From contig NC_007503.1 of NCBI RefSeq assembly GCF_000012865.1, forward strand, positions 248,001 to 312,000: a stretch of 64,000 nucleotides of DNA, in the 5' to 3' direction. Both the position numbers and the translations under genes were made by a program. Positions 1-10,752 of the stretch are shown one piece after another (positions within the stretch are counted from its first letter, which is position 1; the number at the start of each line of letters is the position of its first letter). Below the pieces are notes generated by a model. It was given only the letters and a program-made list of their open reading frames with translations. It had not been told where the DNA came from and ran no database searches. Origin of the DNA: Carboxydothermus hydrogenoformans Z-2901. GTDB taxonomy: Bacteria; Bacillota; Z-2901; Carboxydothermales; Carboxydothermaceae.

Positions 1-414
1 GGAGTTAAACTTTTGCTGCCGAGTGACGTGGTGGTGGCTCCCAGGATTGAAGCGGGCGTACCCAGCAAAATTGTAGCGGTTGACAGCATTCCTGCTGAAG
101 AAATGGCTTTGGATATTGGCGAAAAAACCGCAAAGCATTTCCGGGAAGAGATTTTAAAAGCTAAGACCGTTGTCTGGAACGGGCCGATGGGGGTTTTTGA
201 AGTGGAACCCTTTGACCGGGGTACTGTTGCGGTAGCCGAAGCGGTAGCCGAAAGCGGCGCTCTTTCCGTGGTCGGCGGTGGAGACTCGGTTGCGGCGGTA
301 GAAAAGGCCGGAGTTGCGGACAAAATAACCCATATTTCCACCGGCGGGGGAGCATCTCTGGAATTTTTAGAAGGGAAAAAACTTCCCGGAGTTGAAGTTT
401 TAAACGATAAGTAA
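1..414 (+). CDS. pgk: phosphoglycerate kinase, C-terminal part (5' end outside window)
   Basis: The open frame runs in from the window edge and encodes the last 137 residues of phosphoglycerate kinase, which makes ATP from 1,3-bisphosphoglycerate in glycolysis. The C-terminal nucleotide-binding lobe is recognisable: [11 protein letters not shown] (substrate/hinge strand), GGGDSVAAV, and the terminal [13 protein letters not shown] loop that binds nucleotide phosphates. It ends 16 bp before tpiA in the pgk-tpiA-gpmI-eno order typical of Firmicutes, where gapA would normally lie upstream. Only truncated by the window edge; nothing suggests a broken gene. Confidence 0.97.
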   Translation, partial: GVKLLLPSDVVVAPRIEAGVPSKIVAVDSIPAEEMALDIGEKTAKHFREEILKAKTVVWNGPMGVFEVEPFDRGTVAVAEAVAESGALSVVGGGDSVAAVEKAGVADKITHISTGGGASLEFLEGKKLPGVEVLNDK

Positions 415-430
415 TTACGGGGGGCGGGGT

Positions 431-1186
431 ATGAGAAAACCTTTTATTGCTGGCAACTGGAAAATGTATAAAACCCCTGTCGAGGCGGCCGGATTTGTCC
501 GTGAGCTCATCGATAGCTTAAAAGATGTTAGCGGTGTGGACGTAGCGGTCTGTCCGCCTTTTCCTGCCCTGTGGCCGGTTAAGGAAGCATTAGAGGGGAG
601 CAATATTGCTCTGGGAGCCCAGAACATGCATTTTGAAAAGGAAGGGGCTTTTACCGGTGAAGTATCTCCGGCCATGCTTCAAGATATAGGGGTTAAGTAC
701 GTAATCTTGGGACACTCCGAGCGGAGAGCTTACTTTGGGGAAACGGACGAACTTATTAACCAGAAAATAAAGGCAGCTTTTACCTGGGGACTAAATCCTA
801 TCTTTTGCGTTGGCGAAACTTTGGAAGAGCGGGAACGGGGAATTACCAAGGCAGTAGTGGAAATTCAGGTGTTAAAGGGCCTGGCTGGAGTTACGGCAGA
901 GCAGGCCGAAAACCTGACCATTGCTTACGAGCCGGTATGGGCAATTGGTACCGGAAAAACCGCAACTCCCGATGATGCTCAGGAAGTGTGCCAGTTTATC
1001 CGGGAACTTTTGGTAAAGCTTTTCGGGCGGGAGATAGCGGATAAAGTTCGCATTCAGTACGGTGGTAGTGTTAAGCCGGAAAATATTAAAGAGCTTATTG
1101 CCAAACCGGATATCGACGGTGCCTTAGTAGGCGGTGCCAGCTTAAAAGTAGAAAGCTTTACCGCAATAGTTAAAGGCAGTATTTAA
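431..1186 (+). CDS. tpiA: triosephosphate isomerase
   Basis: Interconverts dihydroxyacetone phosphate and glyceraldehyde 3-phosphate in the cytoplasm. The 251-residue length is normal for a TIM barrel. The catalytic set is complete: GNWKM near residue 8 (Asn and Lys), ILGHSERR near residue 95 (His electrophile) and [11 protein letters not shown] near residue 165 (Glu base, then the flexible loop). The phosphate-gripping YGGSVKP is near residue 210. The ATG follows a G-rich ribosome site. It lies 16 bp after pgk and 12 bp before gpmI, so it is cotranscribed with them. Confidence 0.98.
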   Translation: MRKPFIAGNWKMYKTPVEAAGFVRELIDSLKDVSGVDVAVCPPFPALWPVKEALEGSNIALGAQNMHFEKEGAFTGEVSPAMLQDIGVKYVILGHSERRAYFGETDELINQKIKAAFTWGLNPIFCVGETLEERERGITKAVVEIQVLKGLAGVTAEQAENLTIAYEPVWAIGTGKTATPDDAQEVCQFIRELLVKLFGREIADKVRIQYGGSVKPENIKELIAKPDIDGALVGGASLKVESFTAIVKGSI

Positions 1187-1198
1187 GGAGGACTTAAA

Positions 1199-2719
1199 GT
1201 GTCTGTATTACTGACAATATTAGACGGCTGGGGTATAGCGGAAACTACCTATGGCAACAGTATAAAAGAGGCGGGAACTCCCAATTTCAATCGGTACTGG
1301 GATAATTACCCCCATACAATTTTAGAGGCCTCGGGACTTGCGGTAGGTCTTCCCCGCGGGCAGATGGGCAATTCGGAAGTTGGCCACCTCAACATGGGAG
1401 CCGGAAGGATTGTTTACCAGGAATTAACCCGGATTACCAAAGAAATAGAGGAAGGCAGCTTTTTTCAAAATCGTGAGCTTTTAGAGGCTGTAAATCATGC
1501 TCAAAAAACCGGAGGCAATCTCCACCTCATGGGGTTATTATCCGATGGTGGGGTGCATAGCCATATTGAACACCTCTTTGCTTTGTTAGAACTTTGCCGC
1601 CGGGAAAAATTTTCCCGGGTATTTATCCACCCCTTTCTCGATGGCCGGGATGTGCCGCCGCAAAACGCCCGGGAATACATAGAAGCTTTGGAAGCTCGGT
1701 TAAAGGAACTTGGCTTTGGCCAAATTGCCACGGTGATGGGGCGGTATTACGCTATGGACCGGGATAAGCGCTGGGAGCGGACGGAAAAAGCTTACCGGGC
1801 GATGGTTTTTGGGGAAGGGTTTAAAGTAACAGAGCCGGAGGCGGCGGTGGCTTTAGCCTACGACCGGGGGGAAACCGATGAATTTGTTTCTCCTACGGTG
1901 GTTTTGACTTCCGAAGGTCAGCCCCGGGGAGTAGTTAAAGAAGGAGATAGCATCATCTTTTTCAATTTCCGTCCCGACCGGGCCCGGCAGATAACAAGAG
2001 CTTTTGTGGACGACGACTTTACCGGCTTTAACCGGAAAAAGATAGAAAATCTACATTTTGTTTGTTTTACTCAATACGATAAAACGATAAAAGCTCCAGT
2101 AGCTTTTTTACCCCAGACGATTGAAAATTGCTTGGGCGAATATCTTTCCAAAAAACAAAAAAAGCAGCTTAGAATTGCCGAAACGGAAAAATACGCTCAT
2201 GTGACCTTTTTCTTTAACGGTGGCGTCGAAAAACCCTATCCTGGGGAAGAAAGAATATTAATTCCTTCGCCGAAAGTTGCAACTTACGATTTAAAACCGG
2301 AAATGAGTGCTTATGAAGTCACGGAAAAGCTTTTAGAGGAAATGGAAAAGGGTTACGATTTAATTGTTTTAAATTACGCCAATCCCGATATGGTTGGCCA
2401 TACCGGGGTGTTTGAAGCGGCCGTCCGGGCCATAAAAGCGGTGGACGAATGCCTGGGACGGGTGGTAGATAAGTTTTTATCTTTAGGAGGAACGGCCATA
2501 ATTACCGCTGACCACGGCAACGCCGAGAAAATGCTTGAAGAAGATGGCAGCCCGCATACCGCGCATACCACAAATCCAGTCCCCTTTATTCTGGTGGGGG
2601 AAAAATACCGTGGAATTAAGTTAAAGGAAAAGGGAAGTCTGGCTAATGTGGCCCCGACGATTTTAAAAATTTTAGAGCTGGAAATACCCGAGGAAATGAC
2701 CAGTGAGCCTTTATTTTAA
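1199..2719 (+). CDS. gpmI: 2,3-bisphosphoglycerate-independent phosphoglycerate mutase
   Basis: Converts 3-phosphoglycerate to 2-phosphoglycerate through a phosphoserine enzyme using metal ions, usually Mn2+. The 506-residue protein belongs to the alkaline phosphatase superfamily. The nucleophile is Ser59 in GNSEVGHLNMGAGR, and the metal-site motifs HPFLDGRDVPP, FRPDRARQ and ITADHGNAE are all visible. The start is GTG, placed by the strong AAGGAGGA site a few bases upstream. Being the cofactor-independent form fits other spore formers, where low pH and Mn2+ control of this enzyme matters in spores (family knowledge). It lies between tpiA and eno. Confidence 0.98.
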   Translation: MSVLLTILDGWGIAETTYGNSIKEAGTPNFNRYWDNYPHTILEASGLAVGLPRGQMGNSEVGHLNMGAGRIVYQELTRITKEIEEGSFFQNRELLEAVNHAQKTGGNLHLMGLLSDGGVHSHIEHLFALLELCRREKFSRVFIHPFLDGRDVPPQNAREYIEALEARLKELGFGQIATVMGRYYAMDRDKRWERTEKAYRAMVFGEGFKVTEPEAAVALAYDRGETDEFVSPTVVLTSEGQPRGVVKEGDSIIFFNFRPDRARQITRAFVDDDFTGFNRKKIENLHFVCFTQYDKTIKAPVAFLPQTIENCLGEYLSKKQKKQLRIAETEKYAHVTFFFNGGVEKPYPGEERILIPSPKVATYDLKPEMSAYEVTEKLLEEMEKGYDLIVLNYANPDMVGHTGVFEAAVRAIKAVDECLGRVVDKFLSLGGTAIITADHGNAEKMLEEDGSPHTAHTTNPVPFILVGEKYRGIKLKEKGSLANVAPTILKILELEIPEEMTSEPLF

Positions 2720-2728
2720 ATTTTATGA

Positions 2729-4030
<1,302 letters not shown>

Positions 4031-4043
4031 TTTTTTAAAAGGC

Positions 4044-4082
4044 GGTCGGGAAGCAGCCTTCCCGGCCTTAAACTATTTTTTA
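4044..4082 (+). terminator. rho-independent terminator after eno
   Basis: A 10-bp stem (GGTCGGGAAG with its complement, one T-G wobble) with a four-base loop is followed by a T-rich tract. It ends the pgk-tpiA-gpmI-eno transcript. Confidence 0.8.
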
Positions 4083-4127
4083 ACTTTAGGGGTTATGTAT
4101 AAATATTTAAAATAGTGCGAAAATTAT

Positions 4128-4155
4128 TGTTAACCAACCTAAAATGTGGTATAAT
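4128..4155 (+). promoter_or_regulatory. sigma-A-type promoter for secG-hppA
   Basis: TTGTTA at 4128 and a perfect TATAAT at 4150 are 16 bp apart. The TGG just before the -10 gives an extended -10 element. It lies 30 bp before the secG start and after the eno terminator, so secG and probably hppA begin a new transcript here. Confidence 0.7.
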
Positions 4156-4184
4156 TTTTTTGGTTTTTAAGGAGGTGAGGCGGG

Positions 4185-4418
4185 GTGGCCGTTCTCAAGG
4201 GGATCTTAGTTTTTCTGCACATCCTGGCAGCTTTAGGAGTAATCGCTGCAGTTCTTCTCCAATCGGGGAAAAGCGCCGGACTTTCCGGGTCTATTGCCGG
4301 TGGAGCGGAAATTTTGTTTGGCAAGAAAAAAGGCCTTGATGAGCTGTTTGAGAAAATGACGGTAGTTGCGGTAATTTTATTTATGATTTTGTCGTTGGTG
4401 CTGGCTTTACTTTTTTAA
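4185..4418 (+). CDS. secG: preprotein translocase subunit SecG
   Basis: Small auxiliary subunit of the SecYEG channel. The 77-residue protein has two hydrophobic segments (about residues 4-24 and 54-76) separated by the typical glycine/serine-rich linker LLQSGKSAGLSGSIAGGAE. The GTG start is set by the GGAGGTGAG site about 8 bases upstream. In many Firmicutes secG precedes rnr and smpB. Here hppA and two small genes are inserted between them, but the wider order secG...rnr-smpB-ssrA is kept. Confidence 0.95.
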   Translation: MAVLKGILVFLHILAALGVIAAVLLQSGKSAGLSGSIAGGAEILFGKKKGLDELFEKMTVVAVILFMILSLVLALLF

Positions 4419-4457
4419 AGATAAATAATTTATTTTAAAAATTGAGGAGGGTGAGAA

Positions 4458-6518
4458 ATGGAAAACGGGATGACTTTAGCTTATTACGGCTTGGGAGCGG
4501 GGATCTTAGCAATTCTTTTTGCCCTGTATCTTTTTTCCTCGGTTTTAAAGGAAGATATGGGGAATGAAAAAATGCGGGAGATTTCCCAGGCCATCTTTGA
4601 AGGGGCTATGGCGTATTTAAACCGCCAGTACAAGACGTTAATTCCTTTTGCCCTTGTGGTTTTTGTTTTGCTGGTTGTTGGTTTTGGTTATAAGGAAGGG
4701 GACTTTGGCTACGGACTTAAAGTTGGTGTATCGTTTCTGGTAGGTGCTATTGCCTCGGCTCTTGCCGGTTATGCCGGGATGACCAGTACCACCAAAGCTA
4801 ATGCCCGGACGACCCAGGCTGCGCGGAAAAGCTTGAACGCTGCCTTAAACGTAGCCTTCAGAGCCGGTGGCGTCATGGGGATGTCCGTTGCCGGGCTTGG
4901 TTTACTTGGTGTTTCGGCCTTATATATTATTTTTAAAGATGTTCATGTTATCGATAGCTTTGCCTTTGGGGCTTCGGCCATTGCTTTCTTTGCCCGGGTT
5001 GGCGGTGGTATTTATACCAAAGCCGCTGACGTTGGTGCCGACCTGGTGGGTAAAGTTGAAGCGGGTATTCCCGAAGACGATCCCAGAAACCCGGCGGTTA
5101 TTGCGGACAACGTGGGGGACAACGTTGGCGATACTGCCGGTATGGGTGCCGACTTGTTTGAATCTTACGGCGCTACCACCATGGCAGCTATGCTCTTAGG
5201 CCTTACCTTTGCCAAGAACCACGGCTTTAGTGAAGTTTTAGGTGCAACTTTCCCGTTGCTTCTCGGGGCGGCGGGGATTGTAGCGGCAATTATCAGTACT
5301 TTCTTTGTGCGGACTTCCGAAGATGGAAATCCCCAAATGGCTTTAAATATTGGTTTGTGGTCTACCAACTTTATTACGGCAATCTTTACCTACATTATAG
5401 CCCAGTACGTATTTGGCAGTGAGTGGGCTCCGAAAATCTTTATCGCGGTAGTTTCCGGTTTAGTGGTTAACGTGGCAATTGGCTCCTTAACCGAATACTA
5501 TACCTCCAACTTAAAGCCTCCGGCTCAAAAAATTGCTGAGGCTTCCACCACCGGTCCGGCAACTAACATCATTTCCGGGATTGCGGTTGGTATGCGGAGT
5601 ACGTACTTACCCATTATCGTAATTGTAGCGGCTATTATGGTGGGCTACTGGGCTGCAGGCTTTTACGGAATTGCTCTGGCGGCCATGGGAATGCTGGCTA
5701 CTGCCGCTATGGTTGTGGCGGTGGACTCCTTTGGTCCGGTGGCCGACAACGCCGGTGGTATTGCAGAAATGGCGGAACTTGGTCCGGAAATCCGGAATAA
5801 AACCGACAAGCTCGATGCCGTTGGTAACACCACTGCAGCGGTAGCTAAAGGGTTTGCCATTGGTTCTGCGGCTTTAACTGCCCTTGCTTTATTCTCTGCT
5901 TATACCGACCTGGCCAAAACTAACCCCAACTTGCAAAAGTACCTGGTAAACGGCAAGTTTGACTTAAATATTACCGATCCATGGGTCTTAGTGGGTCTCT
6001 TCCTGGGTGGTACCGTGGCCTTTTTAGTAGCGGCTCTAACTATGGAGTCGGTAGGAAAAGCGGCTTTTGACATGATTGAAGAGGTACGGCGCCAGTTTAG
6101 AGAGATTCCCGGTCTCATGGAAGGAAAAGCCCGGCCCGATTATGCCCGCTGTGTTTCCATCAGTACGGCAGCGGCGATCCGGCAGATGATTGCACCGGGC
6201 TTACTGGCGGTTGGTGCTCCTCTGGCTATTGGCTTTATCCTTGGCTTTAAAGCATTGACCGGTTATTTAGCCGGCGTTACCGCAACCGGAGTGCTTTTAG
6301 CCATTTATATGGCCAATGCTGGCGGTGCCTGGGATAACGCGAAAAAATATATAGAAGCGGGAAATCTTGGCGGAAAAGGTAGCGATACGCACAAAGCAGC
6401 GGTAGTGGGCGATACCGTTGGCGACCCCTTCAAAGATACTTCTGGCCCTGCGATGAACCCGCTGATGAAAGTGGCCGGAACCTTTGCGCTGATCATTGTG
6501 CCCCTGTTGCTATTCTAA
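4458..6518 (+). CDS. hppA: membrane-bound proton-pumping pyrophosphatase, K+-dependent type
   Basis: Couples pyrophosphate hydrolysis to ion export across the cytoplasmic membrane. It is a 686-residue protein with about 16 membrane spans. The pyrophosphate site is intact: [18 protein letters not shown], then [19 protein letters not shown], and the late motif [11 protein letters not shown] with [13 protein letters not shown]. Near residue 460 the sequence reads GNTTAA, where alanine marks the K+-dependent class (K+-independent enzymes have lysine). That substitution was studied in the Carboxydothermus enzyme (established knowledge). The H+ rather than Na+ specificity is from that knowledge, not from sequence alone. 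It has its own SD GAGGAGGGTGA and a terminator follows. Confidence 0.96.
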   Translation: MENGMTLAYYGLGAGILAILFALYLFSSVLKEDMGNEKMREISQAIFEGAMAYLNRQYKTLIPFALVVFVLLVVGFGYKEGDFGYGLKVGVSFLVGAIASALAGYAGMTSTTKANARTTQAARKSLNAALNVAFRAGGVMGMSVAGLGLLGVSALYIIFKDVHVIDSFAFGASAIAFFARVGGGIYTKAADVGADLVGKVEAGIPEDDPRNPAVIADNVGDNVGDTAGMGADLFESYGATTMAAMLLGLTFAKNHGFSEVLGATFPLLLGAAGIVAAIISTFFVRTSEDGNPQMALNIGLWSTNFITAIFTYIIAQYVFGSEWAPKIFIAVVSGLVVNVAIGSLTEYYTSNLKPPAQKIAEASTTGPATNIISGIAVGMRSTYLPIIVIVAAIMVGYWAAGFYGIALAAMGMLATAAMVVAVDSFGPVADNAGGIAEMAELGPEIRNKTDKLDAVGNTTAAVAKGFAIGSAALTALALFSAYTDLAKTNPNLQKYLVNGKFDLNITDPWVLVGLFLGGTVAFLVAALTMESVGKAAFDMIEEVRRQFREIPGLMEGKARPDYARCVSISTAAAIRQMIAPGLLAVGAPLAIGFILGFKALTGYLAGVTATGVLLAIYMANAGGAWDNAKKYIEAGNLGGKGSDTHKAAVVGDTVGDPFKDTSGPAMNPLMKVAGTFALIIVPLLLF

Positions 6519-6531
6519 AAGAATCTAACGG

Positions 6532-6563
6532 AGCAGCCCTAATAAGTAGGGCTGCTTTTTTAT
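6532..6563 (+). terminator. rho-independent terminator after hppA
   Basis: A perfect 10-bp stem, AGCAGCCCTA and its complement, encloses five bases and runs straight into seven T residues. Confidence 0.9.
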
Positions 6564-6631
6564 TACCTTTCCCAATCTTGCCGCGGAAGAAATTACCTGC
6601 TAAAATGAGACCAGAAAGGATGGTATAGGGC

Positions 6632-7039
6632 ATGAACGAGGAGGAAAAATCCCCAAACTACTGTTTTGCCTGCGGGAAAGATAATCCTTATGGTCTAAAG
6701 TTAGAGTTTTCTTATATTAATGATGAGGCAGTAGCGGAATTTACGGCCCGGCCGGAGCACCAGGGCTACAATGGAGTAATGCACGGAGGACTTATTGCGA
6801 CCTTACTGGATGAAGCTATGGCCCAGTGGCTTTCCTTTAACGGTGTTCGGGCGGTCACTGCGGAAATGAGTATTAAATTTAAAAAACCGGTGCCTATTGG
6901 AGTGCCCCTTACGGTAAAAGGGAAAATGATTTATAAAAAACGGAAAATTTACGAAATGGAAGGCTATGTTTTCGGGCCGGAGGAACAAATACTGGCTTTT
7001 GCGGTGGCAAAATTCTGGCAAACGGAGGGGGAGAAGTAA
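6632..7039 (+). CDS. PaaI-family hotdog-fold thioesterase
   Basis: Predicted acyl-CoA thioesterase of 135 residues. The hotdog helix carries NGVMHGGLIATLLDEAMAQW, the HGG motif and downstream acidic residue used by PaaI/YbgC-type enzymes. The N-terminus has CFACGKDNPYGLKLEF, a Cys-pair motif common in this subgroup. The substrate cannot be read from the sequence. The stop codon overlaps the start of the following HD gene (TAATG), so the two are translationally coupled. Confidence 0.85.
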   Translation: MNEEEKSPNYCFACGKDNPYGLKLEFSYINDEAVAEFTARPEHQGYNGVMHGGLIATLLDEAMAQWLSFNGVRAVTAEMSIKFKKPVPIGVPLTVKGKMIYKKRKIYEMEGYVFGPEEQILAFAVAKFWQTEGEK

Positions 7040-7590
7040 TGGATAGGGAACAGGCATACCGGGAACTTACTAAAAGAGTGAAAAGCCCCAATTTACTAAA
7101 ACATATGTTAGCGACGGAAGCGGTGATGCGGGAACTGGCGAGGCATTTTGGTGAAGATGAGGAGTTATGGGGATTAGCCGGACTTTTACACGATATTGAT
7201 TATGATGAAACAAAAGATGATCCCCGGAAGCATAGTTTAATAGGAGCGGAAATCCTGGAAAAACTCGGACTTCCCGCAGAAGTGGTCTATGCGGTCAAGG
7301 TTCATAACGAAGCCCATGGCCTGCCGCGTAAATCCCGTTTGGATAAGGCTTTATATGCCGTTGACCCTTTAACGGGCCTGATAGTTGCTGGAGCTTTGAT
7401 CCGTCCGGAGAAAAAATTAGAAGCGGTAACGGTGGAGTTTCTTATGAATCGCTTCCATGAAAAATCTTTTGCCCGGGGGGCCAAGCGCGAACAAATAGCA
7501 GCCTGCAGTGAAATTGGCCTGACTTTGGAAGAATTTTTAGCTATTGCTTTAAAAGCAATGCAGGAAATTCACGAGGAGTTAGGTTTATAG
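7039..7590 (+). CDS. HD-domain (HDIG-type) putative metal-dependent phosphohydrolase
   Basis: A 183-residue HD-superfamily protein. The metal-binding set is visible: His near residue 20 (LLKHMLATE), the HD pair in LLHDIDYDE near residue 51, a further HS and the late VDPLTG Asp. Such stand-alone HDIG proteins probably hydrolyse nucleotides or other phosphate esters, but the substrate is unknown. It overlaps the thioesterase gene by one base and is followed by a short GC hairpin before rnr. Confidence 0.85.
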   Translation: MDREQAYRELTKRVKSPNLLKHMLATEAVMRELARHFGEDEELWGLAGLLHDIDYDETKDDPRKHSLIGAEILEKLGLPAEVVYAVKVHNEAHGLPRKSRLDKALYAVDPLTGLIVAGALIRPEKKLEAVTVEFLMNRFHEKSFARGAKREQIAACSEIGLTLEEFLAIALKAMQEIHEELGL

Positions 7591-7614
7591 GCGGGGAAGG
7601 TGTACCCGCCTTTT
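7590..7614 (+). terminator. weak rho-independent terminator before rnr
   Basis: A GGCGGG/CCCGCC stem with a nine-base loop is followed by only four T residues, so termination may be partial. A TTGACA overlaps its end at 7613, but no convincing -10 follows. Confidence 0.45.
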
Positions 7615-7679
7615 GACATAATTGTAGTAAATTTAGGTGAAAATAAGTGACGAAGTGACGTTAAAAGGAGGAGTAATAA

Positions 7680-9854
7680 ATGAGAGAAAAAATTTTGGAG
7701 TATTTAATAAAAGCTAATTCTCCGCAATACCCCGATAAAATCATCGAAGGTCTTGGCCTTACTGATGTTTCGGAAATAAAGAAATTGCTTGCGGCTTTAA
7801 GAGATTTGGAAAAAGAAGGAGAAGTGTATGTAACAAAGGCCGGTAAATATGGCCTTCCCGAGCAAATGAACATGGTGCGGGGAAAGATTCAGGGGCATCC
7901 GAAAGGATTTGCCTTTTTAATACCCGAGGACCGGGAAAAGCAGGACGTATTTATTTCTCCTACCAATTTAAAAGGAGCAATGCATAACGACCGGGTACTG
8001 GTAAGATACCTTCCCTTTTCCGATGGTAACCGTCCGGAAGGAGAAGTTGTCAAAATTTTAGAACGGGCCAATAAAACGGTGGTGGGGAGTTTCTACCGGC
8101 GGCGGCATTATGGTTTGGTGGAGCCGGATGATGAGCGGATTACCGGTGCCATAATTATTCCTCTGGGGAAAAAGGGAGTAAAAGCAAAGAACGGTGAAAA
8201 GGTGGTAGTGGAGATTACCGCTTATCCCCGGAAAGGAGAACTTCCTGAAGGGAAAATTATTGAGATTTTAGGCGATCCAGAAGATCAAGAGACGCGGTTA
8301 AAAGCCATCATCAAAAAATACGGCCTTTTAGATTCCTTTAAACCGGAGACAATCAAAGAAGCCAGGGCTATTTCCCAGGAAATTGGCCCGGAAGAGCTAA
8401 AAAGCCGCCGGGATTTAAGGGGAGAAATGATTGTTACCATTGATGATGAAGATGCCAAGGATTTAGACGATGCGGTTAGTTTAAAAAAGCTTCCTAACGG
8501 TAATTACCAGTTGGGGGTACATATTGCCGACGTATCGTATTACGTGCGGGAAGGTTCGGCTTTGGATAAAGAAGCGCTGGAACGGGGAACCAGTGTTTAC
8601 CTAGCGGGTAAAGTGTTGCCGATGCTTCCCCCGGAGCTGTCCAACGGAATTTGCAGCTTAAATCCCCGGGTGGACCGGTTGACCCTATCGGTGGTAATGG
8701 AAATTACTCCCGCCGGAGAAGTGGTGAGTCATGAAATTTTTCCGTCGGTTATCAAGACCCGGGCCCGGCTTACCTACACCATTGTGAAAAAAGCTGTTTT
8801 GGATAAAGATCCAAAAGCCCGGGAAGAGCTGGGGGATTTGGTGCCCATGTTGGAGGAAATGGCCAACCTTGCCATGATTTTAAGAAAGCGCCGGCTTGAG
8901 CGGGGGGCAATTGATTTTGACCTTCCCGAAGCCAAAGTAATCTTAGATGATAAAGGGGAAGTGGTGGATATCGTCCGGCGGGAGCGAAACATTGCTCACC
9001 AGCTAATTGAGGAGTTTATGTTAATAACTAACGAAACGGTAGCGGAAAGATTTTTCTGGCAGGAAGTGCCGTTTTTGTACCGGATTCACGAAGATCCCGA
9101 CGAAGGGAAAATCCAAAGCTTAAAAGAGTTTTTAAGGCTTTTTGGTTATAACTTAAAAGGTGGCCGGGACGGGAAATACCACCCCCGCGAATTTCAACGG
9201 CTTTTGGAAAAAGTGGCGGGAAGGAAGGAAGAAAGGGTAATCAATGCGGTCATGCTGCGGTCAATGAAACAGGCCCGTTATTCGGCGGAAAGAATCTGGC
9301 ATTTTGGCTTAGCGGCGGAATACTACACCCACTTTACTTCACCCATTCGCCGTTATCCCGATTTAATGATTCACCGGATAATCCGGGAAGTATTAGAAGG
9401 GAAACTTACCCCGCGGCGGGAAGCAAAACTTGCCAAAATTTTACCGAAGGTAGCCAAACATTCGTCGGAGATGGAACGCCGGGCCATGGAAGCGGAACGG
9501 GAATCGGTGGAAATGCGGATGGTCGAGTTTATGGTAGGTAAAGAAGGTACCGAATACGATGCTATAATTTCCGGGGTAACTTCTTTCGGCTTTTTTGTGC
9601 AGTTGCCTAATTTAATTGAGGGGTTAGTGCGCGTATCCACTTTAGAGGATGATTACTATCTTTATGATGAAAAAAGTTATGCCCTTATTGGTCGGCGCAC
9701 GAAAAAAGTGTTTCGTTTGGGTGATGAAGTGCGTGTAAGGTTGGTTAAAGTAAACACTGTCTCAAGAGAAATTGATTTTATGCTTGTAAAAAAACTTGGG
9801 GAAAGTCCTGAAACTAATGAATCGGCGGAAGAAATTTTGGAGCGGTTAACGTAA
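7680..9854 (+). CDS. rnr: ribonuclease R
   Basis: Processive 3'-5' exoribonuclease that degrades structured RNA and works with SmpB-tmRNA on defective mRNAs. The 724-residue protein has the usual order: an N-terminal winged-helix region (1-65), two cold-shock OB folds (70-210), the RNB catalytic domain (about 245-580) and a C-terminal S1 domain (about 625-705). The catalytic acidic cluster is TIDDEDAKDLDDAVSL. Strong SD AAAGGAGGAG precedes ATG 7680. It lies directly upstream of smpB and ssrA, the classic trans-translation neighbourhood. Confidence 0.97.
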   Translation: MREKILEYLIKANSPQYPDKIIEGLGLTDVSEIKKLLAALRDLEKEGEVYVTKAGKYGLPEQMNMVRGKIQGHPKGFAFLIPEDREKQDVFISPTNLKGAMHNDRVLVRYLPFSDGNRPEGEVVKILERANKTVVGSFYRRRHYGLVEPDDERITGAIIIPLGKKGVKAKNGEKVVVEITAYPRKGELPEGKIIEILGDPEDQETRLKAIIKKYGLLDSFKPETIKEARAISQEIGPEELKSRRDLRGEMIVTIDDEDAKDLDDAVSLKKLPNGNYQLGVHIADVSYYVREGSALDKEALERGTSVYLAGKVLPMLPPELSNGICSLNPRVDRLTLSVVMEITPAGEVVSHEIFPSVIKTRARLTYTIVKKAVLDKDPKAREELGDLVPMLEEMANLAMILRKRRLERGAIDFDLPEAKVILDDKGEVVDIVRRERNIAHQLIEEFMLITNETVAERFFWQEVPFLYRIHEDPDEGKIQSLKEFLRLFGYNLKGGRDGKYHPREFQRLLEKVAGRKEERVINAVMLRSMKQARYSAERIWHFGLAAEYYTHFTSPIRRYPDLMIHRIIREVLEGKLTPRREAKLAKILPKVAKHSSEMERRAMEAERESVEMRMVEFMVGKEGTEYDAIISGVTSFGFFVQLPNLIEGLVRVSTLEDDYYLYDEKSYALIGRRTKKVFRLGDEVRVRLVKVNTVSREIDFMLVKKLGESPETNESAEEILERLT

Positions 9855-9885
9855 AAAAATTTCTGAGCAAAGGTTTTTGAAAATA

Positions 9886-9894
9886 TGATATAAT
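9886..9894 (+). promoter_or_regulatory. extended -10 promoter for smpB
   Basis: TGATATAAT is an extended -10 (TGn plus TATAAT); no good -35 is visible. The implied transcription start near 9901 leaves no room for a ribosome site before ATG 9909, which supports the downstream ATG 9939 as the smpB start. Confidence 0.55.
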
Positions 9895-9938
9895 AATTTA
9901 AGTCATGTATGTTACGAGATTTTAAGGGGTATGTTTTT

Positions 9939-10388
9939 ATGGAAAAGATAATTGCGGAAAATCGTAAAGCTTATCACGATTATCATATTCTCGAAAAATA
10001 CGAGGCAGGAATAGCATTAAAAGGAACCGAGGTTAAATCCATTCGCCTTGGCCGGGTAAATTTAAGGGATAGTTTTGCCCGGATTGAAAACGGTGAGCTC
10101 TGGCTTTACAACATGCACATAAGTCCCTATGAGCAGGGGAACCGCTTTAACCACGAACCTAAAAGACCCCGAAAGCTATTAATGCATAAAAGGGAGATTA
10201 TGCGCCTTTTTGGTAAGACCAGGGAAAAGGGTCTAACTTTGGTACCATTAAAGCTTTACTTTAAAGGAAATTATGCTAAAATAGAATTGGGCTTAGCCAA
10301 AGGTAAAAAGATTTACGACAAGCGGGAAGAGATGGCAAAAAGGGATGCAGCAAGAGAAATTGAAAAGGCTCTTCGAGCTCGTTATTAA
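9939..10388 (+). CDS. smpB: SsrA-binding protein SmpB
   Basis: Binds the tRNA-like part of tmRNA and delivers it to stalled ribosomes. From ATG 9939 it has 149 residues, the usual size. The OB-fold core is clear: [60 protein letters not shown], and the basic C-terminal tail [26 protein letters not shown] that inserts in the mRNA channel. An in-frame ATG at 9909 is rejected because it lacks an SD, while TAAGGGG lies before 9939. The gene ends three bases before ssrA. Confidence 0.96.
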   Translation: MEKIIAENRKAYHDYHILEKYEAGIALKGTEVKSIRLGRVNLRDSFARIENGELWLYNMHISPYEQGNRFNHEPKRPRKLLMHKREIMRLFGKTREKGLTLVPLKLYFKGNYAKIELGLAKGKKIYDKREEMAKRDAAREIEKALRARY

Positions 10389-10391
10389 CCT

Positions 10392-10750
10392 GGGGGCGTA
10401 AAGGGTTCGACGGGGGAGCGAAGGGCCGAAAGTAGCGAGGCGAGGACCCCATCTTACCTCGTTAAAAATGGTGGGAAAAGATAACTGCCAACGAAAACTA
10501 CGCTTTAGCTGCTTAATAACGCAGCTACGTCCTGACGGAAGCTTGCCCGGGGCTTCTGTCGGGGCGTGACCGGACCGGGCTGGCTTATGAAGGGTGTCCC
10601 GGCTCTTCATAAGCGAGATTTTACGGGATAGCCCGATTGTGGCCTGCCGGTAGGCACCAATCGGGTGAAAGCAAAAATACCGGCTGCCCTCGGAGAAGCT
10701 TTCGGTTCTTGTCCTCCGGACGGTGGGTTCGATTCCCCCCGCCTCCACCA
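10392..10750 (+). ncRNA. ssrA: transfer-messenger RNA (tmRNA)
   Basis: A 359-nt one-piece tmRNA. The 5' GGGGGCG pairs with the 3' CGCCTCC before ACCA, forming the acceptor stem. The 5' end continues with the typical AAAGGGTTCGAC, and the T arm GGTGGGTTCGATTCCCCCC is at the 3' end. The tag frame at 10487-10513 reads ANENYALAA followed by two tandem TAA stops (10514-10519). The CCA is encoded. It follows smpB immediately, and its 3' end abuts a serine recombinase remnant, so it probably serves as the attachment site of the island that follows. Confidence 0.97.
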
Positions 10751-10752
10751 TT

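Noticed and set aside
9909-9938. Ten extra codons at the start of smpB from ATG 9909
   Set aside because: It lies about eight bases from the inferred transcription start with no ribosome site. ATG 9939 has TAAGGGG and gives the family N-terminus.
10293-10751. 152-codon - strand frame across smpB and ssrA
   Set aside because: Antisense to a proven RNA gene and an essential gene; its NRTH-like end is a typical false reading of a T arm.
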